Source: an uncultured Pelagibacteraceae bacterium (GTDB taxonomy: Bacteria > Pseudomonadota > Alphaproteobacteria > Pelagibacterales > Pelagibacteraceae). Taken from it: a DNA stretch of 64,000 nt. A program made the translations under genes and the position numbers. This document shows, piece by piece, positions 55,357-63,514 of the stretch. Each line of letters starts with the position of its first letter. Positions within the stretch are counted from its first letter, which is position 1. The notes under the pieces were generated by a model. That model ran no database searches, was not told the DNA's origin, and was given only the letters and a program-made list of their open reading frames with translations. The stretch is from the NCBI GenBank assembly GCA_902543575.1, contig CACBYV010000001.1:1-64000 (forward strand), in the 5' to 3' direction.

Positions 55357-56199
55357 TTATATAGTTTTAGAATAAATACACCAATAGTTTTTATATTTAT
55401 TTTTTAATTTTTTTTGAGCTTTTATTGCCGCATTTTTGGTTAAAAAATAACCAATTATAGTAGAACCCGACCCTGTCATATTTGCAAAGTAAATATTATC
55501 TAAATTATGCAAGTAACTTTTGATCTTTCTTAAAATTGGATATTTTTTAAAAGCTGCTCTCTCTAAATCGTTATTCGAAACTTTTAATAGATCTTGTCTG
55601 TCAATCTTGTTTGATTTATTGAATAGGCTCTTTGAAAATCCTTTGTGTTTTGCATAAATCATCTTAGTAGAACATCCAAAATTAGGCTTTATTATTAACA
55701 AATGAAAATTTAATTTTTTATTAATTTTACTTATATTGTGACCTTGTACGATCATTGGACTCTCATAAAGACCCAAAATTACATCTGAACCAACTTTATT
55801 TGCAATTTTTATTAAATTATTTTTTGCAGTTTTGATTATTCTTTTTTTAAATAAATAGTTCAAAATGGATGCTGCATTCATTGATCCTCCTCCCATACCA
55901 GAGGATTGGGGTATATTTTTTTTTACTTTGATATTGAATTTTTTATTTTGAATATAATTTTGATTATTTAAGATTTTTAGTAGTTTTGAAATTGTATTCG
56001 TATTTGAAATATTTGAGGAAAATTTCCCACTAAACGATATTCTATTTTTTGAACCTTGTATCTCTTTTATTAAAATCTCATCAGCCAAATTGATCTTAGA
56101 TATTAAACTTTCAATTTTATGATAACCATTTGAGTATTTATTTAGAATTTTTAAAGTTAAGTTTACTTTTGCAAATGATTTTATTTTATGAAACTTCAT
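55357..56199 (-). CDS. ispE: 4-diphosphocytidyl-2-C-methyl-D-erythritol kinase
   Basis: GHMP kinase of the non-mevalonate isoprenoid pathway, feeding quinones and undecaprenyl phosphate. 280 residues: KSFAKVNLTLKIL, NGYHKIESLI, the ATP loop PQSSGMGGGSMNAASIL and GSGSTIIGYF. The usual GAGLGGGSSNAA loop reads SGMGGGSMNAA, still compatible with ATP binding. Its ATG follows directly on the stop of the TPR gene. Confidence 0.94.
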   Translation of the reverse strand: MKFHKIKSFAKVNLTLKILNKYSNGYHKIESLISKINLADEILIKEIQGSKNRISFSGKFSSNISNTNTISKLLKILNNQNYIQNKKFNIKVKKNIPQSSGMGGGSMNAASILNYLFKKRIIKTAKNNLIKIANKVGSDVILGLYESPMIVQGHNISKINKKLNFHLLIIKPNFGCSTKMIYAKHKGFSKSLFNKSNKIDRQDLLKVSNNDLERAAFKKYPILRKIKSYLHNLDNIYFANMTGSGSTIIGYFLTKNAAIKAQKKLKNKYKNYWCIYSKTI

Positions 56200-57879
56200 T
56201 TAAGAATTATTGTTTAAGCCATTATATAATTTTTCCTTAACTTTAATTTTTAATTCTTCATCTGCTTCATCGCTATTTAAAGCACTTTTCCAAAAATAAT
56301 TAGCTTGGATTTTTCTATTTAATTGCCAAAGAACATCTCCATAATGATCACTTGCAACAGGATCGCTTGGTAACAATTCAACAGCTTTTCTTAAATATTT
56401 TTCTGCTTCAATATAATTTCCTGTCAAATAGTAACCCCAGCCAACTGAGTCAGTTATGTAAGGGTCTTCTTCTTTTCCTTTATAAGCTTGATTTAACATT
56501 TCTATTGCTTCTTCAATTTTATATCCTCTTTCTAACCAGCTATAAGCAAGATAGTTAAGTGTATACGGTTCGTCAGGTCTAATTTTAATTGAATTTAGCA
56601 AATCCTTATCCGCCAAATCATAATTTTTTAATCTTTCATACGCTCCACCTCTTCGATAAAGAACATCTGCATAAGCCATAGAATCTTTATCCAAATTTTT
56701 TAACGCCAAAGTATAATAATTTATAGCCTCATCATATTTTTTAAAGTTTTTGTAAATATTTGCTAAATCATAAATCATCTTTGTCGATTTATTATTAAAT
56801 TTTTCAAGATTGTTTAATATATAGTTCAAACTTGCATCATAATTTTCTTCCTCTGCGATAATTCTTGCAATCTTCTTTGTTTTGTACCAAAAAAATATTT
56901 CATCTTTATCATCAAATTTTTCAAAAGTTTTTTTTGCTAGATTATAATTATTATTAGACTGATAGTTTTCAGCTATTAGAGATAAATTAAAATAAAATTT
57001 TGGATTTAAATAATTTGAAATATTTAAATATATGTTTGAATAATCAAATCTATTTTGAGACGAATAAAAATTAGATATCAGAAAAAAGAATTCTGCCAAA
57101 ATATCATTTTCATTTTGACATGAGAAATGCTGTGTTAATTTTTTATATTTTTTTTCATCTATCCATTTTTTTACTTGAGAAATAAGCAAACTACTTCTCA
57201 AAGGATCTATTGTATCAGCAAAACTATCAACTGTTGCAAAGTCGTTATTAGACACTTCGTTACTCAAATAAAAAAAAGAATATCTAGAGTAATCACTTTG
57301 AGGATCATTAATTAAATTTAAAAAATAAGGCTCAGTTTTTTTGGAATTCAAATAACAATTTTGAAAAGCCATGTTTATCAAATCTAATTTTCCAAATTGT
57401 TCAACAATGTCAGATTTTTTATATATAAAAAGATCAATGTAACTTTTTAAGCTTGAATAAATTATAAATTTGTATGAGTCGTCCTCTTTGAACTTTTCCA
57501 ATTTTTTTAACTTCAAAGCTGCTTGTTTAAACTTTTTCTTATTAATGCTCTCTAAAATTAACAATAAATTTCCTTCAAAAAAATCTCCTCCTATTGAGGT
57601 ATTAGAATATTTTACCTGTTTAATTGCTTTTTTAACCTGTCCATCCAAAAGTAAAGAAAATACATATTCTTGCAAAAAACTATCATGTGATTGAATTAAT
57701 ATTTTTGAATTTTCAAAAAACTTGAGAGCATCATTATTTTTCTGATTATCAAATGATAATAATGCTGAAAGATAATTTGATAGATACTTCTGGTTGAATT
57801 CTTTTTCATTCGCAGCTTTTGAATAGAGATTTGTTTGATATAGAATTAATATTATAAAACAAAAAATTTTTAAGAACAT
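56200..57879 (-). CDS. Exported tetratricopeptide-repeat protein
   Basis: 559 residues: signal peptide about 1-21, then an all-helical protein with clear TPRs in the C-terminal third (from about 375: ANIYKNFKKYDEAINYYTLAL, RRGGAYERLKNYDLADKDLL, LAYSWLERGYKIEEAIEMLNQA, VGWGYYLTGNYIEAEKYLRKAVEL). The first 350 residues are degenerate helical repeats. A TPR gene next to ispE is common in alphaproteobacteria. Function unknown; probably a periplasmic or outer-membrane-associated scaffold. Confidence 0.88.
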   Translation of the reverse strand: MFLKIFCFIILILYQTNLYSKAANEKEFNQKYLSNYLSALLSFDNQKNNDALKFFENSKILIQSHDSFLQEYVFSLLLDGQVKKAIKQVKYSNTSIGGDFFEGNLLLILESINKKKFKQAALKLKKLEKFKEDDSYKFIIYSSLKSYIDLFIYKKSDIVEQFGKLDLINMAFQNCYLNSKKTEPYFLNLINDPQSDYSRYSFFYLSNEVSNNDFATVDSFADTIDPLRSSLLISQVKKWIDEKKYKKLTQHFSCQNENDILAEFFFLISNFYSSQNRFDYSNIYLNISNYLNPKFYFNLSLIAENYQSNNNYNLAKKTFEKFDDKDEIFFWYKTKKIARIIAEEENYDASLNYILNNLEKFNNKSTKMIYDLANIYKNFKKYDEAINYYTLALKNLDKDSMAYADVLYRRGGAYERLKNYDLADKDLLNSIKIRPDEPYTLNYLAYSWLERGYKIEEAIEMLNQAYKGKEEDPYITDSVGWGYYLTGNYIEAEKYLRKAVELLPSDPVASDHYGDVLWQLNRKIQANYFWKSALNSDEADEELKIKVKEKLYNGLNNNS

Positions 57880-57889
57880 TTTTTACTTT

Positions 57890-58594
57890 ATGACTTTAAA
57901 TGAAAAAAATCAAAATGACATATTAGATAATGATCTATTAAACGAACTAGGTATTGAGTATGAATTTAGTAATGAGCCAATAAATAGATTTAAAAATAAT
58001 GCTCCTAATGAGGAAAAATCTGAGGAATTAGCAAAACTTAGAGTTGAAATAGAAAAGATTGAAGATTGTGAACTAAAAAAAAGTGCAAAAAATCTTGTTT
58101 TCAGTGATGGAAATTCATCTTCAAAGGTAATGATTGTAGGTGAAGGACCCGGACAAAAAGAAGATGAATTAGGAAAACCTTTTGTTGGTGATGCAGGAGT
58201 GCTTTTAAATAAAATGTTGAAAGCTATTAATTTAGATAGAACTAACGTGTATATAACTAATGTTGTAAATTATAGACCTCCAAATAACAGAAAGCCTGAA
58301 ATATCAGAAATAAATAGATACTCTGAATATTTAAGAAAACATATTTCGATTATAAATCCAGAGATACTTATTTTAATGGGAAGCACAGCAATGGAAGCTC
58401 TCTTCGGGAATAAAATTAAAATTTCTAAAGAAAGAGGAAAATGGAAGGAAGTAATAATTAATAATAAGACATATTTAACAATGATAACTTTTCACCCAGC
58501 ATATCTGCTAAGACAAGCAGAGCAAAAAAAATACTCTTGGGCCGATCTTAAAGAAATTAGAAAAAAAATAGACGAAACTGGTTTAGAAATTTAA
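57890..58594 (+). CDS. Family 4-type uracil-DNA glycosylase without iron-sulfur ligands
   Basis: 234 residues. Motif A GEGPGQKEDELGKPFVGDAG (84-103), ITNVVNYRPP (122-131) and motif B TFHPAYLLR (200-208) place it with family 4 uracil-DNA glycosylases, which remove uracil from DNA. The N-terminal 45 residues are low-complexity. The four 4Fe-4S cysteines of the family are mostly gone: only Cys60 remains in the whole protein, with Ile57, Tyr128 and Tyr144 at the other positions. Activity is likely but should be tested. Only 10 bases separate it from the divergent TPR gene. Confidence 0.88.
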   Translation: MTLNEKNQNDILDNDLLNELGIEYEFSNEPINRFKNNAPNEEKSEELAKLRVEIEKIEDCELKKSAKNLVFSDGNSSSKVMIVGEGPGQKEDELGKPFVGDAGVLLNKMLKAINLDRTNVYITNVVNYRPPNNRKPEISEINRYSEYLRKHISIINPEILILMGSTAMEALFGNKIKISKERGKWKEVIINNKTYLTMITFHPAYLLRQAEQKKYSWADLKEIRKKIDETGLEI

Positions 58595-58613
58595 ATTTTT
58601 AATAATATTTTAT

Positions 58614-59189
58614 ATGAAAAAAATTATTGCTGGAGTTGATGAAGTTGGAAGGGGAAGCCTTGTAGGACCAGTTTATGCAGCTGCTGTTATATTAAATAAA
58701 GAAATTAATAGAAAAATTCTTAAAGATTCAAAAAAACTTAACAAAATTCAGAGGGAAACTTTAGCTAAATATATAAAAAAAAATTCAGTTTGGGCGTTAG
58801 GATCTGCATCAATAAAGGAAATTGAAAAAATTAATATTTTAAATGCTAGCCTACTTTCGATGAAAAGAGCAATTAAGAAACTCAAATTGAAACCTAAAAA
58901 AGTTTTAATAGATGGTAATAAACCACCAGACTTAAAAAATTATGTTATTAAAACTATTGTAAAAGGTGATGAAAAAATCCCTGAAATTTCAGCCGCATCG
59001 ATTATTGCTAAAGTTGAAAGAGATAAGCTAATGAAAAAGATGTCTTTTTCTTTTAAAAAATACGGCTGGGATAATAATGCAGGTTATGGAACCAAGGATC
59101 ATATTAAAGCTATTAAAAAATTTGGAGTGACTAGATTTCATAGAAAAACCTTCCAACCAATACACAAGATATTGAGTCTTAAAAAATAA
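58614..59189 (+). CDS. rnhB: Ribonuclease HII
   Basis: Removes ribonucleotides from DNA and degrades RNA-DNA hybrids. 191 residues: IAGVDEVGRGSLVGPVYAAAVIL with the catalytic Asp-Glu pair, LIDGNKPP, ISAASIIAKVERD, and the C-terminal HRKTFQPIH. Full length. 19 bases after the glycosylase gene; rnhB beside ccrM is common in alphaproteobacteria. Confidence 0.96.
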   Translation: MKKIIAGVDEVGRGSLVGPVYAAAVILNKEINRKILKDSKKLNKIQRETLAKYIKKNSVWALGSASIKEIEKINILNASLLSMKRAIKKLKLKPKKVLIDGNKPPDLKNYVIKTIVKGDEKIPEISAASIIAKVERDKLMKKMSFSFKKYGWDNNAGYGTKDHIKAIKKFGVTRFHRKTFQPIHKILSLKK

Positions 59190-59225
59190 TAATAACAATT
59201 ATCAATCAATAAATTCAATCACAGG

Positions 59226-59254
59226 TTGACGTAGACTCCTGACTGGAGTCTAAT
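59226..59254 (+). promoter_or_regulatory. Predicted ccrM promoter carrying two GANTC sites in an inverted repeat
   Basis: -35 TTGACG (59226-59231), 17-base spacer, -10 TCTAAT (59249-59254). An 8-bp perfect inverted repeat (TAGACTCC at 59232-59239, GGAGTCTA at 59245-59252) fills the spacer and enters the -10; it contains GACTC (59234-59238) and GAGTC (59246-59250), both GANTC sites of the CcrM class. Predicted transcription start is about 7 bases before the ATG, so the mRNA would be nearly leaderless. Confidence 0.65.
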
Positions 59255-59267
59255 TCAAAAATATAAA

Positions 59268-60341
59268 ATGATAATTTCAGACATAAAAAATAAAATTATT
59301 AATGGAGATAGTATCAAGGAATTAAAAAAAATTCCGGCTGAAAGTTTTGATCTGATATTTGCAGATCCACCTTACAACCTTCAACTGAAAAAGGAGTTAA
59401 GTCGACCTGATAGTTCTAAAGTCGATGCTGTAGACGATGCATGGGATAAATTTGATAGTTTTAAAAGTTACGATGAGTTTTCAGTTCAATGGCTTAAAGA
59501 ATGTAAAAGAATTTTAAAAAAAAATGGATCTATATGGGTCATAGGAAGTTATCATAATATTTTTAGAGTAGGTTCAAAAATGCAAGATTTAGGTTTTTGG
59601 ATACTAAATGATGTGATTTGGAACAAAAAAAACCCTATGCCAAATTTTAGAGGAACACGTTTTACGAATGCGCACGAAACACTTATATGGGCATCAAAAA
59701 GTGAAGGCTCAAAATATACTTTTAATTATCAATCACTTAAATGTTTAAACGATGATCTGCAGATGAGATCTACATGGAATTTACCTATATGTAATGGAAA
59801 AGAAAGACTTAAAAATAATGGTAATAAAGTTCACTCAACGCAAAAGCCAGAGTCTCTATTGCACAGAATTATATTAGCATCCTCTAATAAGGGCGATTTA
59901 ATATTGGACCCGTTTCTTGGTACGGGAACAACTGCTGTAGTTTCCAAAAAGTTAGGTAGAAATTATTTTGGGGTAGAAAAAGAAAAAAACTATTTTGAAG
60001 CTGCAAGTAAAAGAATTAAAAATACAAAAATTATTGAAGATGAATATTTAGATACTATAAAAAATAATAGATCCAAACCAAGAGTGCCATTTGGATCTTT
60101 GGTTGAATTAGGAATTATTAAACCTGGTACTGAAATTTTTGATCAAAAAAAACAAATCAATGCGAAAATTATGATTGATGGTAGTATAAAATATCGGAAA
60201 TCAGAAGGATCAATTCATAAAGTTGCTGCACAAATATTAGGTGCTGAGAGCTGTAACGGTTGGACTTTTTGGTATTATAAATCAGGTAATTCACTCAAAC
60301 CAATTGATGATTTGAGGCAAAGACTAAGGCCAACTACTTAA
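59268..60341 (+). CDS. ccrM: Cell-cycle adenine DNA methyltransferase CcrM (GANTC)
   Basis: Beta-class N6-adenine methyltransferase: DPPY (33-36) precedes the SAM motif FLGTGT (216-221). 357 residues, including the C-terminal RAMA-like domain (about 270-357, VPFGSLVELGIIKPGTEIF, IHKVAAQILGAESCNGWTFW) that distinguishes CcrM from restriction-linked methylases. No restriction endonuclease gene is nearby. In Caulobacter it methylates GANTC late in the cell cycle and controls transcription. The stop shares TTAA with the opposing monooxygenase gene. Confidence 0.95.
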   Translation: MIISDIKNKIINGDSIKELKKIPAESFDLIFADPPYNLQLKKELSRPDSSKVDAVDDAWDKFDSFKSYDEFSVQWLKECKRILKKNGSIWVIGSYHNIFRVGSKMQDLGFWILNDVIWNKKNPMPNFRGTRFTNAHETLIWASKSEGSKYTFNYQSLKCLNDDLQMRSTWNLPICNGKERLKNNGNKVHSTQKPESLLHRIILASSNKGDLILDPFLGTGTTAVVSKKLGRNYFGVEKEKNYFEAASKRIKNTKIIEDEYLDTIKNNRSKPRVPFGSLVELGIIKPGTEIFDQKKQINAKIMIDGSIKYRKSEGSIHKVAAQILGAESCNGWTFWYYKSGNSLKPIDDLRQRLRPTT

Positions 60342-61462
60342 TTTCTATAAATTTTTCCTAGATAACTCTCTAGAAATTTTTTATTTTTTGATAAAAATTT
60401 CAAAACAATATTTCTAATTAATATTATTATTGGATTAGTTAAATGGAAGGCAAAATGATTTAGTTTAGATCTTTTGTTTACTAGTAATATTTTACTTATT
60501 TTATCTTTATAAACATTATTTGAATTTGTAATATTTTCTAAAATACCATTTGCCGTTTCAATACTTTGAGAAGCACCTTGTGCAAAAGAAGGTGGAAAAG
60601 CAAATAAAGCGTCTCCACTCAAAAAAGTATTTTGATATTTTAGTGAGGGTAGTTCATTGCTCACAAATACGGGAAAACACTTTAAATTTACTAAACTCTC
60701 TAAATTTATAATAGAATTTTTTAAAATAAGGTCTTTTAAAGATTTTATAAATGTTTCAGAATTAAGAATTTTTTTATCTTCAATTTCTTCATTAGTTAGC
60801 TTCTTTTTGATTATAGCAACAAAATTGTATTCGAGTTTTTGATTTACAGGATAAGTTACATAGTGAAAATTTGAACCCATATATACTGAGATATTATCTT
60901 TTTCATGTTGTTTTAAATTTGCCCTTAAAGCAATGTTGCCATTAAAAATTGGATTTAAATGATTATTAGATATTTGGGATTTTAATTTTGAAAAAACACC
61001 GTCAGCAATTACAATATAATCGAAACTTTCATTATTATTATCCCAGGAAATCTTTATTTTTTTATTATATTCAATATTTTGAATATCGGCTTTAAATTGA
61101 ATTTTTTCCTCAGGGATATTATCAATTAAAAACTTTATTAATGTTGATCTTTTAAGTGTTGTGTAACGATCATTTACATTATTGAATTGCTTTAAATCAA
61201 TTTCACAAATCTTTTTAATATTATTAGCCTGGAAAAAATTAACTTTTGTTGGATAATAAACATCTGATGCTGAAATATTTTTAAATCCAATTTTATTCAA
61301 CAAATTAATACTATTTACTGAAAGTTGAATACCATAACCTTCATTTAAATTGAGGTGATCTTTTTTTTCAAATATTTTATAGTCTATTTCTGTATTTTTG
61401 TTTAATTCATTTGCAAGATACAAACCAGATATACCAGCTCCAACAATTGCAACTTTTTTCAT
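60338..61462 (-). CDS. FAD-dependent monooxygenase, UbiH/salicylate-hydroxylase-like
   Basis: 374 residues: N-terminal FAD motif AIVGAGISGLYLANELNK, IVIADGVFSKLKSQ (the DG motif) and GDALFAFPPSFAQGASQSIETANGI (FAD-pyrophosphate site). It could be a ubiquinone-pathway hydroxylase or an aromatic hydroxylase; the sequence does not fit one subgroup clearly. Its start overlaps the mutY end by 4 bases, so the two form a unit. Confidence 0.85.
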   Translation of the reverse strand: MKKVAIVGAGISGLYLANELNKNTEIDYKIFEKKDHLNLNEGYGIQLSVNSINLLNKIGFKNISASDVYYPTKVNFFQANNIKKICEIDLKQFNNVNDRYTTLKRSTLIKFLIDNIPEEKIQFKADIQNIEYNKKIKISWDNNNESFDYIVIADGVFSKLKSQISNNHLNPIFNGNIALRANLKQHEKDNISVYMGSNFHYVTYPVNQKLEYNFVAIIKKKLTNEEIEDKKILNSETFIKSLKDLILKNSIINLESLVNLKCFPVFVSNELPSLKYQNTFLSGDALFAFPPSFAQGASQSIETANGILENITNSNNVYKDKISKILLVNKRSKLNHFAFHLTNPIIILIRNIVLKFLSKNKKFLESYLGKIYRN

Positions 61463-62451
61463 TCAGATTTTGAGATGGTATAAAATATTTTTTTAGTAAA
61501 TGATGGAATTATTTCTGAGCTTAATTTATCTTTTTTAATTAATATCTTATTTTTAATCTTTGGAGGTCTTTTTGAGTTATTTAACAAAATTTTCATTTCC
61601 ATATTAGACAATTTTATATTAATTTTTTTATTATTTGAATATTTATACTTACTTTCTCGAACTTCAGTCATAGGAAAAATTGGCATATTTTTTAAAAATT
61701 TAAATTTATCATTTTTAACCAATAAGTAATTGTTTTGTTTTTTGTAGATAGTCGCTTCAAAATATTTAGTTTTTATTTCTTTATTAATTTTAGTTAATTC
61801 AAAATCATTTTTTTTTAAAGATATACAATTTTTACTTAATGGACATTCTTTACAACTTGGATTTTTTGGTTTGCAAATTAAAGCACCTAATTCCATAATT
61901 GCTTGAGAGTAATCGCTAGCACGATCGGACAGTCCAAAAAAATTAATTTTTGTTTTTAAAAAATCTTTAGATATTTCACCCTGCTTTTTTAAATGTAAAG
62001 TTCTTTTAAGAATTCTCTCTACATTTCCATCTAAAGGGATAGTTTTAATGTTAAATGCTATAGACATTATTGCTTTAGATGTATATTCACCAATACCTGG
62101 TAATTGTATCAACTTTTCATAAGATTTTGGCAACTTACCATCGAAATCTTTAAGAATTTTAATAGCACTTTTTTTTAGATTTCTTGCTCTTGAATAATAA
62201 CCAAGGCCTTCCCAATGTTTCATTAAGATCTTTTCATCAACATCTGCCAATGATTGAAAGGTTGGAATTTGTTTTACAAATTTTTCAAAATAAGGAATAA
62301 CAGTTTTTACTTGAGTTTGCTGCAACATAAATTCACTAACAAAAGTAAAATATTCTTTTTGCTTCTGAGAACCTTTTTTTCTCCAAGGTAAAATTCTTTT
62401 ATTATTATCGTACCAATGTAGAATTTTATTTGATATGTTTTTATTATTCAT
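61459..62451 (-). CDS. mutY: A/G-specific adenine glycosylase
   Basis: Removes adenine opposite 8-oxoguanine. 330 residues from ATG at 62451; an in-frame start at 62496 would add 15 unconserved hydrophobic residues and overlap the opposite gene. Catalytic Glu40 in EFMLQQTQ, helix-hairpin-helix LPGIGEYTS (117-125), catalytic Asp141, and the 4Fe-4S ligands Cys193, 200, 203 and 209 in the proper C-x6-C-x2-C-x5-C spacing. The C-terminal NUDIX-like domain is divergent and short. Confidence 0.93.
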   Translation of the reverse strand: MNNKNISNKILHWYDNNKRILPWRKKGSQKQKEYFTFVSEFMLQQTQVKTVIPYFEKFVKQIPTFQSLADVDEKILMKHWEGLGYYSRARNLKKSAIKILKDFDGKLPKSYEKLIQLPGIGEYTSKAIMSIAFNIKTIPLDGNVERILKRTLHLKKQGEISKDFLKTKINFFGLSDRASDYSQAIMELGALICKPKNPSCKECPLSKNCISLKKNDFELTKINKEIKTKYFEATIYKKQNNYLLVKNDKFKFLKNMPIFPMTEVRESKYKYSNNKKINIKLSNMEMKILLNNSKRPPKIKNKILIKKDKLSSEIIPSFTKKIFYTISKSE

Positions 62452-62934
62452 ATGAGTCAAAAATATAATACTAAGCAGAGATATAATTCCATTCAAGGTT
62501 TAAGATCTTTTAAAGATACTTTACCCACAGAAGCAAAAAGAATAATTATTAAAAAAGGTAAGATTTATAATGAAACTTTAGATAATTGGAAATATTTAGT
62601 AGGTAAAGATTTATTTAAAGTAAGCTTTCCTAAGTCATATAAAAGTTCAAATAAGTTGTCGGGCAGTCGTTTAAATATTTTGGTAAAGAGGGGAAATGAA
62701 GTTGATCTTGAGTATTCTAAAAAAGAAATAATAAAAAAAATTAATGTTTTTTTTGGCTATCATGTTTTAGATGACATTAAATTGAATACATTTGATGGAA
62801 AAATTGAAGAAAGCTATAAAAATACCGCTATTAATGCGACAAAAAATAAACATATAAAGAGCATAAATAATATTAAAAATGACAAAATAAAAAATTCACT
62901 TTTAGAGCTTAGTAAGCACTTTAAGATAAAATGA
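62452..62934 (+). CDS. DUF721 / DciA-like protein
   Basis: 160 residues: the DUF721 core is at about 15-115 (WKYLVGKDLFKVSFPKSYK, LNILVKRGNEVDLEYSKKEIIKKINVFFGYHVLDDIKL), followed by a basic Lys/Asn tail. The family includes DciA, which assists loading of the replicative helicase DnaB; SAR11 has no DnaC. Its ATG abuts the mutY ATG back to back (CATATG). The next gene overlaps by 4 bases. Confidence 0.78.
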   Translation: MSQKYNTKQRYNSIQGLRSFKDTLPTEAKRIIIKKGKIYNETLDNWKYLVGKDLFKVSFPKSYKSSNKLSGSRLNILVKRGNEVDLEYSKKEIIKKINVFFGYHVLDDIKLNTFDGKIEESYKNTAINATKNKHIKSINNIKNDKIKNSLLELSKHFKIK

Positions 62935-63506
62935 AAAAAATAATACTTGTATCAATTTTAATCTTTTTTAATTTCATTAATGCTAATTCTGAAGTTAAAC
63001 CAATTTTAGTAGGGAATGCAGAGTCAAAAGTTAAGTTAATGGTTTTTGAATCTTTAACTTGCAGTTTTTGTGCAAATTTTCATAAAAATATCTATCCTAA
63101 ACTAAAAGAAGATTTTATTGATAAAGGATTGATCTCAATAGAATTTAAAAGCTTTCCATTAGATATCATTGCATTTAATGCAACTAAATTAGCGCATTGT
63201 AGAAATGATGGTGAGCATGAAATTTTGCATCACCTTTATTTAAATCAAGATAAGTGGATCAAGGGAAAAAATGAATTAGAAGCAAATCAAGCAATGAAAA
63301 AATTTATTGATAATACTGAATATAATCTTGATTTTGATAAGTGCTTGGCTGATAAAGAGATAGAGGATCACATTTTAGAAGACCGAATCGAAGGTGTTAA
63401 AAAGTATAAAGTGAATGCTACTCCTACAGTCATAATTAACGGAAAAAAGTTTGAAAATCACTCAAACTACAAAAAATTAAAAAAATACATTGAAAAACTG
63501 ATATAA
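62931..63506 (+). CDS. DsbA-family periplasmic thiol-disulfide oxidoreductase
   Basis: 191 residues: signal peptide about 1-19 (INANS), thioredoxin fold with the active-site CSFC in ESLTCSFCANFH, a helical insertion and the cis-proline NATPTVIINGKKF. It probably oxidises or shuffles disulfides in exported proteins (several cysteine-bearing exported proteins are encoded here). Between dciA and smc, an alphaproteobacterial order. Confidence 0.92.
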   Translation: MKKIILVSILIFFNFINANSEVKPILVGNAESKVKLMVFESLTCSFCANFHKNIYPKLKEDFIDKGLISIEFKSFPLDIIAFNATKLAHCRNDGEHEILHHLYLNQDKWIKGKNELEANQAMKKFIDNTEYNLDFDKCLADKEIEDHILEDRIEGVKKYKVNATPTVIINGKKFENHSNYKKLKKYIEKLI

Positions 63507-63514
63507 GTCAGTGA

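Noticed and set aside
59232-59252. Inverted repeat as the transcription terminator of rnhB
   Set aside because: No T-run follows; it lies 43 bases after rnhB and falls precisely between -35 and -10 elements, so a regulatory role fits better.
59268-60341. Restriction-modification system
   Set aside because: No endonuclease gene is nearby, and the C-terminal RAMA-like domain and gene context are those of the orphan cell-cycle methylase CcrM.
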